Source: Leyella stercorea (GTDB taxonomy: Bacteria; Bacteroidota; Bacteroidia; Bacteroidales; Bacteroidaceae). Taken from it: a stretch of DNA of 37,592 nucleotides. The stretch is from contig NZ_JAHQUY010000030.1 of assembly GCF_019052365.1 (NCBI RefSeq), positions 1 to 37,592 of the forward strand. Direction: 5' to 3'. The position numbers and the translations under genes were made by a program. The notes beneath the pieces were generated by a model. It made no database searches, had not been told where the DNA came from, and saw only the letters and a program-made list of their open reading frames with translations. Shown here piece by piece: positions 22,641 through 30,226 of the stretch; within the stretch, counting starts at the first letter, position 1, and each line of letters starts with the position of its first letter.

Positions 22641-24329
22641 TTAACCGAACACGAAGATGAGTATCTGTATCGTAACGATGCGCAGGAACATTGCGAACGG
22701 ATAGACGTTGGCGTAGCCCACGTTGGGCGCATCTACCGATGTCTGGTCGCGAATGTATGCCAGCGCCGACGGGTTGGTGTTTGAGCCGGCGAGCACACCG
22801 AGCAGCGTGTACCAGTTGATGTGGAAGAGATACTTGCCGATGACGCCGCCCAGGATGACAGGTATCATTGTGATGGCGATGCCGTATCCTATCCAGGTCA
22901 TGCCGCTCTCCGTCATTACGGTCTGCATAAACTGCTCGCCGGTGCCGAGACCTACACACGCGAGGAAGATGCAGATGCCCACTTCGCGCAGCATGAGGTT
23001 GGCTGATATGGTGTTATACGTCACGAGGTTGTACTTCGGACCGAAGTAGCCTACGAGGATAGCCACGATGAGCGGACCGCCGGTGAGTCCGAGTCGCAGA
23101 CTCTCGTTGATGCCGGGGATGAAGAACGGGATGTTGGCGAAGATACAGCCGAGCACGATGCCGAGGAACACCGGTATAAGGTTCGGGTTGTTAAGACGCT
23201 TCATCTGGTTGCCGAGCATCTTCTCGGTATGAGCGATGGCGAGTTCGGTACCTACGACGGTGAGACGGTCGCCGAGCTGCAGCTTCAGCGAACCGGTAGC
23301 GATAAGATCCACACCGTTGCGGTTGACGCGTGTAACGTTAGTGCCTAAGTTCTCGCGAATGTGCAGATGAGAGAGCGACTTGCCGTTGATGTCGGGCTTA
23401 GTAACGAGTATTCGGCGTGTGATGAGTTCGTTGCCAAACTTGTCTTCGGGCACGTCTACCTTCTCGCCGAGCAGCGCAATGACGGGGTCTTCCACGGTAG
23501 GATGAGCCACAACGCGCAGTATGTCGCCCTCGCCTATCACGGTCTTTCCGTTCACCACCTCGTCGTGTTCGTTCGATCCGTTGCGAAGGATGCGCGACAC
23601 CATGAAGTCGCGCTTCAGCAACTCGCGTATCTGCTGTATGTTATCGCCGAAGATCATCGAGTTGGTCACCTTCACCGAGAATGTGTTGAGCGTCATCTTC
23701 TCCAGGTGGCCCATACCACGCTTGGCGTCAGCCTCCTCAGCCTCCTTGTTGATGCGCAGAACGTAGCGCAGGATGGCGAACGAGATGATTACGCCGAGCG
23801 CACCCATCGGATATGCAATGGCATAGCCGGTAGCGATGCTCGGTGCGTCGATATGGCGCAAGTCGCTGTACGCCTGCTGCGCAGCACCGAGTCCCGGAGT
23901 GTTGGTTACTGCGCCCGAGAGGATGCCAGCCATTGTGGTGAATGGTGTGCCGGTGAAGCTGTATATGACGAGTGTTGTGACGATGCTGAGCGCCACGATA
24001 ATAGCCGTAAGAGAATTGAGGCTCTTGCCGCCGTCCTTGAACGATGAGAAGAAGCCGGGGCCTACCTCAAGACCGATAGAGTAAACGAAAAGAATCAAGC
24101 CGAACTCCTTAAGGAAGTGGAGCAGATGGGCGTCGAGATTGAGCGAATAGTGGCCGAAGATGAGACCGATGAACAGTATCCAGGCGAGTCCGAGCGACAC
24201 GCCCTTCACCTTCAGCTTGCCAAGGCTCAGGCCTAACGTGATAACGAGGGCGAGAATCATCACCGAGTGTGCTACGCCTCCACCCCATAGGTCGGGGAAA
24301 CCATAAAACAGATTTCTTAAAATTTCCAT
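22641..24329 (-). CDS. putative transporter of the AspT/YidE/YbjL family with RCK (TrkA-C) domains
   Basis: A 562-residue inner-membrane protein of the aspartate:alanine exchanger (AAEX) family. Two membrane halves (about residues 1-195 and 385-562), each with the duplicated YidE/YbjL pattern (SIGLEVGPGFFSSF and GAVTNTPGLGAAQQA in the first; LVTYNTISANLMLREVG and LAGSNTNPSALAYI in the second), flank two cytoplasmic TrkA-C/RCK domains (about 205-375, for instance VIGEGDILRVVAHP and LQLGDRLTVVG). The TNTPG and SNTNPS re-entrant-like motifs are the family's presumed substrate path. Amino or dicarboxylic acids are the known substrates for characterised members; this one cannot be assigned. It is upstream of and co-directional with the ThrE gene. 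Confidence 0.88.
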   Translation of the reverse strand: MEILRNLFYGFPDLWGGGVAHSVMILALVITLGLSLGKLKVKGVSLGLAWILFIGLIFGHYSLNLDAHLLHFLKEFGLILFVYSIGLEVGPGFFSSFKDGGKSLNSLTAIIVALSIVTTLVIYSFTGTPFTTMAGILSGAVTNTPGLGAAQQAYSDLRHIDAPSIATGYAIAYPMGALGVIISFAILRYVLRINKEAEEADAKRGMGHLEKMTLNTFSVKVTNSMIFGDNIQQIRELLKRDFMVSRILRNGSNEHDEVVNGKTVIGEGDILRVVAHPTVEDPVIALLGEKVDVPEDKFGNELITRRILVTKPDINGKSLSHLHIRENLGTNVTRVNRNGVDLIATGSLKLQLGDRLTVVGTELAIAHTEKMLGNQMKRLNNPNLIPVFLGIVLGCIFANIPFFIPGINESLRLGLTGGPLIVAILVGYFGPKYNLVTYNTISANLMLREVGICIFLACVGLGTGEQFMQTVMTESGMTWIGYGIAITMIPVILGGVIGKYLFHINWYTLLGVLAGSNTNPSALAYIRDQTSVDAPNVGYANVYPFAMFLRIVTIQILIFVFG

Positions 24330-24424
24330 TTCTCTTATGCTATTTATTTATTTTCTGTGTTATATATAATAATGTATATTCATGCGGTTTGCAGTAGTAT
24401 GTTGTTATTTCTGTTTTGCGATTG

Positions 24425-24432
24425 CAAAGGTA
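24425..24432 (-). promoter_or_regulatory. -7 box upstream of the AspT/YidE-type gene
   Basis: TACCTTTG on the minus strand, 96 bases before the ATG. A TTTG lies 16 bases upstream of it, slightly closer than the usual spacing. Confidence 0.55.
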
Positions 24433-24620
24433 TTGAGAATACCGAAAGCAAAAAAGCATTTACGTTTATTTTTTGCGAACGCGGCTAAAGTTTTTTTCAA
24501 TCGCAAAACCATGATTTCACTTTTAAAACCCCTTCACTTTACCCCTTTTTACTCTTTTACCTTTCTACTTTTAAACGCCCTTTTTACTTTTTTACTCTTT
24601 TACTTTTCTACTTTTATTTG
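24433..24620. other. polypyrimidine intergenic tract
   Basis: Between two divergent transporter genes the plus strand is strongly T/C-rich from about 24500, with repeated TTTTACTCTTTTAC and TTTCTACTTTTA motifs. No gene is supported. Such a tract can raise promoter activity or be a slippage product; nothing more can be said. Confidence 0.45.
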
Positions 24621-24628
24621 TACCTTTG
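24621..24628 (+). promoter_or_regulatory. -7 box of the EamA transporter gene
   Basis: TACCTTTG lies 22 bases before the ATG at 24651, preceded by the polypyrimidine tract. No TTG is found at the -33 distance. Confidence 0.55.
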
Positions 24629-24650
24629 CTTAAAAATCAAAACACACAGT

Positions 24651-25595
24651 ATGAACGTAAAACTTCGCGGCACTCTATGTGGCGTCGGCGCAGCCGTGTT
24701 CTACGGCACTAATCCGCTCGGCGCCATGAACTTGTACCATGACGGTATCAGTGCCAACTCTACACTTTTCTATCGTTTCGGACTCGCTATCGTGATGCTT
24801 GGCGTGATGATGCTCGTGCAGCGCAAGAAGTTCGGCGTAACGCGCAGCGAACTGATGTTGCTCGCCATGCTCGGCGTGTTCATGGGCTCGTCGTCGTCAT
24901 CGCTCTTCATCAGCTTCAACTATATGGACGTGGGCATCGCCTCCACGCTGCTATTCGTCTATCCGGTTATGGTGGCGGTGATTATGGCGCTGCTGTTCAA
25001 AGAGAAAGTGACGCCAGCCACGGTCATCTCCATTGCGCTCGCATTGGGCGGAATAGCTCTTCTGAACCAGACTTCCGACGGATCGGCGCTCAGCACGCTC
25101 GGCGTCTTGCTCGTCATGGTGTCGTCGCTCACGTACGCCGTGTATATCGTTGTGGTGAACAAGTCGCGCCTGAGGATGTCGTCGGTGAAGCTCACGTTCT
25201 ACGTGCTTATCTTCGGTCTGCTCACCATTCTCGGCTACACGTTCGCCATGGGCGAGACGGTGCAGTTGCTCACCACGCCGCACCAGTGGCTCTTCGCTGC
25301 CCAGCTCGCGCTGATGCCTACCGTGCTATCGTTAGTGCTTATGGCGATAGCCGTTAAAGACATTGGCTCTACTCCCACCGCAATTCTTGGTGCGCTCGAA
25401 CCGATAACAGCTGTAGCCATAGGCTGCGTCTGCTTCGGCGAGTCGTTCACTATGCGTCTTGCCGTGGGCATCGCGCTCATCCTCACCGCCGTGCTGCTCA
25501 TCATCGGCGGCAAGCAGGTTTCGCCGCAGCGTGTCACGGTGGCGTTCACGCGCCTGGGTCGCATAATCGTGAAGACATGGCGCTGGAAGCAGTAG
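24651..25595 (+). CDS. EamA/DMT-family transporter
   Basis: A 314-residue inner-membrane protein with about ten hydrophobic helices arranged as two EamA repeats (about residues 5-140 and 150-290). The start at ATG 24651 gives MNVKLRGTLCGVGAAVFYGT, the expected first helix; frames further upstream begin only with TTG and run into the promoter. Typical features are GTNPLGAMNLYHDGISANST after helix 1, the end of repeat one at LNQTSDGSALSTLGVLL, and LGALEPITAVAIG in repeat two. Members move metabolites such as amino acids or sugars, often outward; the substrate is not known. It closes the host-like segment before the AT-rich restriction-modification island. Confidence 0.87.
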   Translation: MNVKLRGTLCGVGAAVFYGTNPLGAMNLYHDGISANSTLFYRFGLAIVMLGVMMLVQRKKFGVTRSELMLLAMLGVFMGSSSSSLFISFNYMDVGIASTLLFVYPVMVAVIMALLFKEKVTPATVISIALALGGIALLNQTSDGSALSTLGVLLVMVSSLTYAVYIVVVNKSRLRMSSVKLTFYVLIFGLLTILGYTFAMGETVQLLTTPHQWLFAAQLALMPTVLSLVLMAIAVKDIGSTPTAILGALEPITAVAIGCVCFGESFTMRLAVGIALILTAVLLIIGGKQVSPQRVTVAFTRLGRIIVKTWRWKQ

Positions 25596-25678
25596 ACTTG
25601 CAGGAGACATTGAGTACCATAAAATGGAAAATATACCTATTATATAATAGATAAACAGATAAACACATAAATAATCAT

Positions 25679-25706
25679 AAATGTTCCGCAAAAAATTCGG
25701 ACATTT
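25679..25706. promoter_or_regulatory. dyad at the left side of the restriction-modification island
   Basis: AAATGTTCCG (25679-25688) pairs with CGGACATTT (25698-25706) with one bulged T. A TAACTTTAC sequence (25719-25727), close to a -7 box, follows. The dyad could be the end of the EamA transcript, or an operator for the small HTH protein encoded from 25779. Confidence 0.45.
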
Positions 25707-25778
25707 ATTATTTTGCATTAACTTTACACCAAAATTCAAACTCACCCTTCTCTTGGAAACGGACATCAATAGCTTAAG

Positions 25779-25955
25779 GTGGTGCTTGCTGAGAAAAAGT
25801 GCACTAACAAATGGTTGGCACAACAACCGAGCAAAGCCTCTGGCACAATCTCTAAACAGTGCATAAATACGCTACAACAGAATTTGGGAATCGTAAGAAA
25901 TGCTGAAAAAGTTCTTGATATTGACGTTTCTGATTTACTTTGGAGGACAATATAG
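25779..25955 (+). pseudogene. short HTH (Cro/C1-type) regulator frame, probably damaged at its start
   Basis: In this frame the sequence reads, from a GTG at 25779, VVLAEKKCTNKWLAQQPSKA, then SGTISKQCINTLQQNL, then EKVLDIDVSDLLWRTI and stop. This fits the small helix-turn-helix proteins that precede C5 methyltransferase genes in Bacteroidota, for which KVVLAEKKCTNKWLAEQ and ISKWCTN are the usual forms. An in-frame TAG lies just upstream (25770-25772), where an ATG-led start would be expected, so a one-base loss may have cut off the first residues; several core residues (W to Q, P to Q) are also changed. A GTG start could still give a 58-residue protein. The stop lies 3 bases before the methyltransferase ATG in the same frame. 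Its likely former role is control of the restriction-modification genes. Confidence 0.6.
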
Positions 25956-25958
25956 AAT

Positions 25959-27146
25959 ATGAATAGACAGTTCACACATATAGATTGTTTTGCTGGGCCC
26001 GGAGGAATATGTACTGGTCTTCATGCAGCAGGCTTCAATACGCTTGTAGCTATTGAGTATATTAAAAGCTGTTGTGAGACTTATTCAGCCAACCATCCGG
26101 AGGTTCATGTCATACACTCTGATATTAGGGATGTGACAGAAGACCAAGTATTGCCATATATTCCTGAGGATGGCGTTGACTTAGTAACTTCCGGCATGCC
26201 TTGTGAAACCTTTTCTACAGCAGGAAACACTTCACGATCGTTCTATGACGACCGTCAATTCTTGTTCCGTGAAGGAATACGCATTGCAAAAATGACTAAT
26301 GCAAAGATGATTCTTTTTGAGAATGTTCCTGCTATTACATCAAAAAAAGCACATAAGGATTCTCCCACATTAATCGTTGAGATTCTGCGCAAGGAGTTAG
26401 AAGATGCCGGCTATGGCAATATGATTCAGGTTGTGTTAGATGCAACAAAATTTGGAGTACCTCAAAAACGCAACCGATTCTTTATTTTGGCAACTCGGTT
26501 CGATGATTGGTGGCTTTCAGAACCAAATCAGATGTGCAAACCAACAACGGTTGGCGATGCACTTGCGGGACTTCCAAACGTAATACCCAATTCAGGTATT
26601 GAAGGTACGGAATACGTTAATGTAGACAATGCATACTACGCACTAATGCGAGATGATAAGTTCTGGAAAAGAGAAGGCATGGGCGGTGAACGTATATCAA
26701 ATCACATGCCCATGAAACATAGAGAATATACCTTAAAACGTTTTGCTCTATTGGGTCCAGGCGAAAGTCTCAAGACATTATTCGATCGCTACCAAGGAGA
26801 AGAACGAGAAAAGCTTCAGAAACAGCGAATTCTTCCAAAGAAAATGTTTATAAAGCGAAATTTGCGACTAAAAGAAAACGAAGCAGCCCCAACAGTGACC
26901 AGTCATTGTTTAGATGAATTTGTCCACCCAATACACAACAGATGTCTGACAGTCCGAGAATGTGCACGGTTACAATCTTTCCCCGATTCATATAACTTTG
27001 TTGGAGGTCCTTACATTGTTCCTCATATTGATAGGACAGTACAAGACAAGTATGAACAAATTGGGGATGCTGTTCCTCCATTGCTTGCATACGCTTGGGG
27101 GCTTCAGATTAAAGAACTCTTCAAACTTAACAAATATGGAATTTGA
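25959..27146 (+). CDS. DNA (cytosine-5) methyltransferase of a type II restriction-modification system
   Basis: A 395-residue enzyme that transfers a methyl group from S-adenosylmethionine to C5 of cytosine in a specific DNA site. The ten-motif order is visible: motif I FAGPGGICTGLHAAGF (from residue 10), motif IV GMPCETFS with catalytic Cys82 (GMPC in place of the more usual GPPC), motif VI ENVP near 126, motif VIII QKRNRFFI near 169, motif IX RECARLQSFPDSY near 331, and motif X QIGDAVPPLLA near 367. The target recognition region is between VIII and IX (about 185-325). The gene is much richer in A+T than its flanks, and overlaps the next gene by 11 bases, an arrangement fit for a methylase-nuclease pair. 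The recognition site is unknown. Confidence 0.92.
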   Translation: MNRQFTHIDCFAGPGGICTGLHAAGFNTLVAIEYIKSCCETYSANHPEVHVIHSDIRDVTEDQVLPYIPEDGVDLVTSGMPCETFSTAGNTSRSFYDDRQFLFREGIRIAKMTNAKMILFENVPAITSKKAHKDSPTLIVEILRKELEDAGYGNMIQVVLDATKFGVPQKRNRFFILATRFDDWWLSEPNQMCKPTTVGDALAGLPNVIPNSGIEGTEYVNVDNAYYALMRDDKFWKREGMGGERISNHMPMKHREYTLKRFALLGPGESLKTLFDRYQGEEREKLQKQRILPKKMFIKRNLRLKENEAAPTVTSHCLDEFVHPIHNRCLTVRECARLQSFPDSYNFVGGPYIVPHIDRTVQDKYEQIGDAVPPLLAYAWGLQIKELFKLNKYGI

Positions 27147-27999
27147 CTATTATAAATACTGCCTATCTACTTATCAGAAAGAATATAACCGTTGCTACAA
27201 GCAACTTCAAAAGGCATATAAGGGCAAAGCAAGCTTCGAAAAGAAGCAAGACGAATGGGCAAAAGAATCCCAAAAGTCTGCAATACGCGTTTCCGTAATG
27301 AAAGGTCTCAATGAAATAGAAAACCCTTCAGTTTCAGAATTATGGAGTGCGCTTTACCGAGTTCATCTCTATAAAAAGTCAGGCATTAAAGACTTGGATA
27401 CTATCCAGAAGGTCATAAGTGCTGATGAAAGTTGGAAGAAATCAAGTGGTCATGCGTTTGAGGAAATGATTAAAGAACTTGCCTCACTTACTCTTGAAGG
27501 CACCGATGTTAGCATTATACTTCAACGGGATTTGAACACTTTGATAAAAGCCGGAGAATTAGACAATGAGCCCCGTGATATCAGTTGGCTGAAAGACCAG
27601 ATAAAAGGCAACATTTTTGATTTGTATTGCATTGTTACCATCGGAGACAAGAAAAAATGCTTCGGCTGTGTTCAATGCAAGACCAGTATCCGTGATCGCG
27701 TTACACGCGACAGAGAGCCTTCACTTCACGCCATGCAGTCATACTTCTGGAGCATTGCATTTGTGTTGGATGGTGATTTCCTCAAACTGCCCAAGTTCAA
27801 GGCGATGGTCAATGGTGGTTCCAAAGAGTTTCCTACAAATGGCTGGCATGGTATGTATGTATTCTCTGAGAAAGAATCTGCTGATCGTATATACCCGATA
27901 GCTGTTGATTTTGAACTTTTCAAGTCTCACGCAATTCAAGCAGCAAAGCAATGGAAGGAACAACGTCAATGGTTTAATCCTGAATGGAGAACGGTTTAA
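27136..27999 (+). CDS. putative type II restriction endonuclease (PD-(D/E)XK-like)
   Basis: A 287-residue protein, probably the nuclease partner of the methyltransferase. The ATG at 27136 lies inside the end of the methyltransferase gene; longer upstream extensions would overlap it far more and are not protein-like. The N-terminal third is basic and helical (YCLSTYQKEYNRCYKQLQKA). A likely core begins with SGHAFEEMIKEL (about residues 99-110), then NIFDLYCIVTIGDKKKCFGC with Asp162, and VQCKTSIRDR with Gln180-Cys-Lys182: a D-(X)17-Q-X-K form of the PD-(D/E)XK site with Gln in the usual acidic position. The QCKTSIRDRVTRDRE block resembles enzymes of the BsaWI/CCGG group as I recall them, which is uncertain. 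Context is the stronger argument. Terminator follows 41 bases on. Confidence 0.72.
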   Translation: MEFDYYKYCLSTYQKEYNRCYKQLQKAYKGKASFEKKQDEWAKESQKSAIRVSVMKGLNEIENPSVSELWSALYRVHLYKKSGIKDLDTIQKVISADESWKKSSGHAFEEMIKELASLTLEGTDVSIILQRDLNTLIKAGELDNEPRDISWLKDQIKGNIFDLYCIVTIGDKKKCFGCVQCKTSIRDRVTRDREPSLHAMQSYFWSIAFVLDGDFLKLPKFKAMVNGGSKEFPTNGWHGMYVFSEKESADRIYPIAVDFELFKSHAIQAAKQWKEQRQWFNPEWRTV

Positions 28000-28040
28000 G
28001 AATTAGGAATTACGTTTTTTCTGCAGTTCCATTACTATTA

Positions 28041-28090
28041 AATATCCGTAAAAAGGCACACGAAATATTGCCTTTTTGCGGATATTTTTG
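28041..28090 (+). terminator. strong terminator after the restriction-modification genes
   Basis: AATATCCGTAAAAAGGCA (28041-28058) pairs with TGCCTTTTTGCGGATATT (28069-28086) with a single G-T wobble, followed by TTTG. It ends the AT-rich island. The TTACTTTG at 28091-28098 right after it may be a -7-like box for the ABC operon. Confidence 0.88.
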
Positions 28091-28115
28091 TTACTTTGCT
28101 ACATATTATATATAT

Positions 28116-28835
28116 ATGATACATCTGAAAGATATTAACAAGACTTACCAGGGTGCGCAGCCGCTGCATGTGCTGAAGGGAATCACGCTCGACATTGCCG
28201 AGGGCGAGTTCGTTTCTATCATGGGCGCGTCGGGCTCGGGCAAGTCTACTCTGCTCAATATTCTCGGCATTCTCGACAACTACGACTCGGGCGAATACCT
28301 GCTCGGCGGCACGCTCATCAAGAACCTCTCGGAGACGCGCGCTGCAGAGTATCGCAACCGCATGATAGGTTTCATCTTTCAGTCGTTCAACCTCATAGCG
28401 TTCAAGACGGCGGTGGAGAACGTGGAGCTGCCGCTCTACTATCAGGGCGTGGCACGACGCATGCGCCACAAGCTGGCGATGGAGTATCTCGACCGACTCG
28501 GACTGGCGCAGTGGGCAGACCACTACCCCAACGAGATGTCGGGCGGACAGAAGCAGCGCGTGGCTATAGCGCGGGCGCTCATCACGAAGCCGCAGATAAT
28601 TCTCGCCGACGAACCTACGGGCGCACTCGACTCGAAGACGTCGGTGGAGGTAATGGAACTGCTGAAAAGGCTGAACGCCGAGGAGGGCGTGACCACCATC
28701 GTCGTGACGCACGAGAGCGGCGTGGCTAACGAGACCAACAAGATTGTACACATAAAGGACGGCGTAATAGGCCGCATCGAGGAGAACCTCGACCATACGG
28801 CGCGTCCGTTCGGCATCAACGGCATAATGAAGTAA
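28116..28835 (+). CDS. ABC transporter ATP-binding protein (MacB/LolD type)
   Basis: A 239-residue ATPase subunit that drives the two permeases encoded next. The ATG at 28116 is chosen because MIHLKDINKTYQGAQPLHVL is the usual beginning of this family; longer frames reach back into the terminator. Walker A is GASGSGKST (residues 37-45), the Q-loop FIFQSFNLI, the signature MSGGQKQRVAIARAL and Walker B IILADEPTGALD with the D-loop, then VTHE for the switch histidine. These ATPases power MacB-type efflux or Lol-type lipoprotein release. With a membrane fusion protein at the end of the operon, tripartite efflux is the better guess. It is 6 bases from the first permease gene. Confidence 0.92.
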   Translation: MIHLKDINKTYQGAQPLHVLKGITLDIAEGEFVSIMGASGSGKSTLLNILGILDNYDSGEYLLGGTLIKNLSETRAAEYRNRMIGFIFQSFNLIAFKTAVENVELPLYYQGVARRMRHKLAMEYLDRLGLAQWADHYPNEMSGGQKQRVAIARALITKPQIILADEPTGALDSKTSVEVMELLKRLNAEEGVTTIVVTHESGVANETNKIVHIKDGVIGRIEENLDHTARPFGINGIMK

Positions 28836-28841
28836 AGGCAC

Positions 28842-30104
28842 ATGCGCGACATATTCATCGAAATACTCACCACCATCAAGCACAACCGGCTGCGCACGGC
28901 GCTCACGGGCTTCTCCGTAGCGTGGGGCATCTTCATCCTCATCGTGCTGCTCGGTGCGGGCAACGGTCTGATCAACGCTATGATGGGCAACTCGAACCGA
29001 TTCCTCGCCACATCAATGGTGGTGTACGGAGGCGAGACGTCGAAGGCGTACGACGGTCTGGGCGAAGGGCGCGCCGTGGAGCTGAACGACAAGGACATGA
29101 GCATCACCAAGGAGGGCTTCAACAACAACGTGGAGACCGTGGGCGCAGAACTGTCGCAGCAGGGCGAGACGCTCGTCAACGGCAGCAACTACACCACGGG
29201 CATAAAGCTGAGCGGCGTATACCCGAACGACATCTACATCAACAAGCGCACGATGGTCTGCGGACGCTTCATCAACCAGCTCGACCTTAAGGACCGCCGC
29301 AAGTCGATAGTCATATCCTCGGACATGGCGAAGGAACTGCTGCCACAGTCGCCGCTCGCACTCAACGGGCAGCTGATACGCACAACGACGCTCGCCTTCC
29401 GCGTCGTGGGCATCTACGAGAGTCAGAAGAACAGCATGGGCAACGACGCCTTCATACCGTTCACGACGTTCCGCGCCATATACAGCAAGGGCGACAAGAC
29501 GGGCGACATCGTCTTCTCGTTCAGCAATCTCAACTCGGAGGCTGAGAACGCGGCGTTCGAATCCAACTATCGTGCGAGGATAAACCGACAGCACCGCGCC
29601 GCGCCCGACGACGAAAACGCCGTATGGATATGGAACCGATTCACGCAGGCGCTCAGCATGAATACCGCCAACGGACTGCTGAGCACGGCGCTCTGGGTGA
29701 TAGGCATACTGACGCTCATCTCGGGCATCGTGGGCGTGTCGAACATCATGCTCATCACCGTGCGCGAACGCACTCACGAGTTCGGCATACGCAAGGCTAT
29801 CGGCGCCAAGCCGTGGTCTATCCTGCGCCTCATCATCATCGAGAGCGTCGCCATCACTACTTTCTTCGGCTACATAGGCATGCTGCTCGGCATCGCCGCC
29901 AACCAGTATATGGACGCCACTATCGGAAAGGAAACCATCGACAACGGACTCTTCGCCATACAGATGTTCACTAACCCCACCGTGGGCTTCGACACCTGCA
30001 TAAAAGCCACACTACTGATGATAGTCGCCGGCACGCTCGCCGGACTAATACCCGCTCGCAAGGCAGCCCGAATCAGACCGATTGAGGCGCTGAGGGCTGA
30101 GTAG
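28842..30104 (+). CDS. MacB-type ABC permease (FtsX fold), first of two
   Basis: A 420-residue inner-membrane permease. Helix 1 is near residues 17-40 (RTALTGFSVAWGIFILIVLL), followed by a periplasmic MacB_PCD domain (about 42-275) and three C-terminal helices. The FtsX signature VSNIMLITVRERTHEFGIRK is near 302-321, and the end ARIRPIEALRAE is the typical MacB C-terminus. It lacks a fused ATPase domain, as in the split Bacteroidota type of MacB. It follows the ATPase gene by 6 bases. Its sequence is similar to the next permease in overall design but clearly different in the periplasmic domain, so the two probably form a heterodimer. The exported substrate is unknown. Confidence 0.9.
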   Translation: MRDIFIEILTTIKHNRLRTALTGFSVAWGIFILIVLLGAGNGLINAMMGNSNRFLATSMVVYGGETSKAYDGLGEGRAVELNDKDMSITKEGFNNNVETVGAELSQQGETLVNGSNYTTGIKLSGVYPNDIYINKRTMVCGRFINQLDLKDRRKSIVISSDMAKELLPQSPLALNGQLIRTTTLAFRVVGIYESQKNSMGNDAFIPFTTFRAIYSKGDKTGDIVFSFSNLNSEAENAAFESNYRARINRQHRAAPDDENAVWIWNRFTQALSMNTANGLLSTALWVIGILTLISGIVGVSNIMLITVRERTHEFGIRKAIGAKPWSILRLIIIESVAITTFFGYIGMLLGIAANQYMDATIGKETIDNGLFAIQMFTNPTVGFDTCIKATLLMIVAGTLAGLIPARKAARIRPIEALRAE

Positions 30105-30226
30105 GAGCCCCTCCCAACCCTCCCCGTCGGGGATGGCTTAGTTAGCCTTAGTCCCCTCGGCTTAAAAAGGCCTAAGAAGGCTTAGTTCGGCTTAAACGCC
30201 GCCTTAATTAAAAGCTTAAGAAAACA
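30105..30226. other. intercistronic gap with repeated GGCTTA motifs
   Basis: The only sizable gap inside the ABC operon, 122 bases. It opens with CCCTCCCAACCCTCCCCGTC and GGGGA able to pair locally, then carries several GGCTTAG/GGCTTAAA motifs in both directions. No -7 box or gene is seen. It may be an mRNA processing or stabilising element. Confidence 0.4.

Noticed and set aside
26962..27135. Longer N-terminus for the endonuclease
   Set aside because: It would overlap the methyltransferase by 185 bases and is hydrophobic, unlike the following sequence; the ATG at 27136 gives the normal small overlap.
25620..28090. Prophage or integrative element
   Set aside because: No integrase, phage structural gene, relaxase or direct terminal repeats could be seen around the restriction-modification genes.
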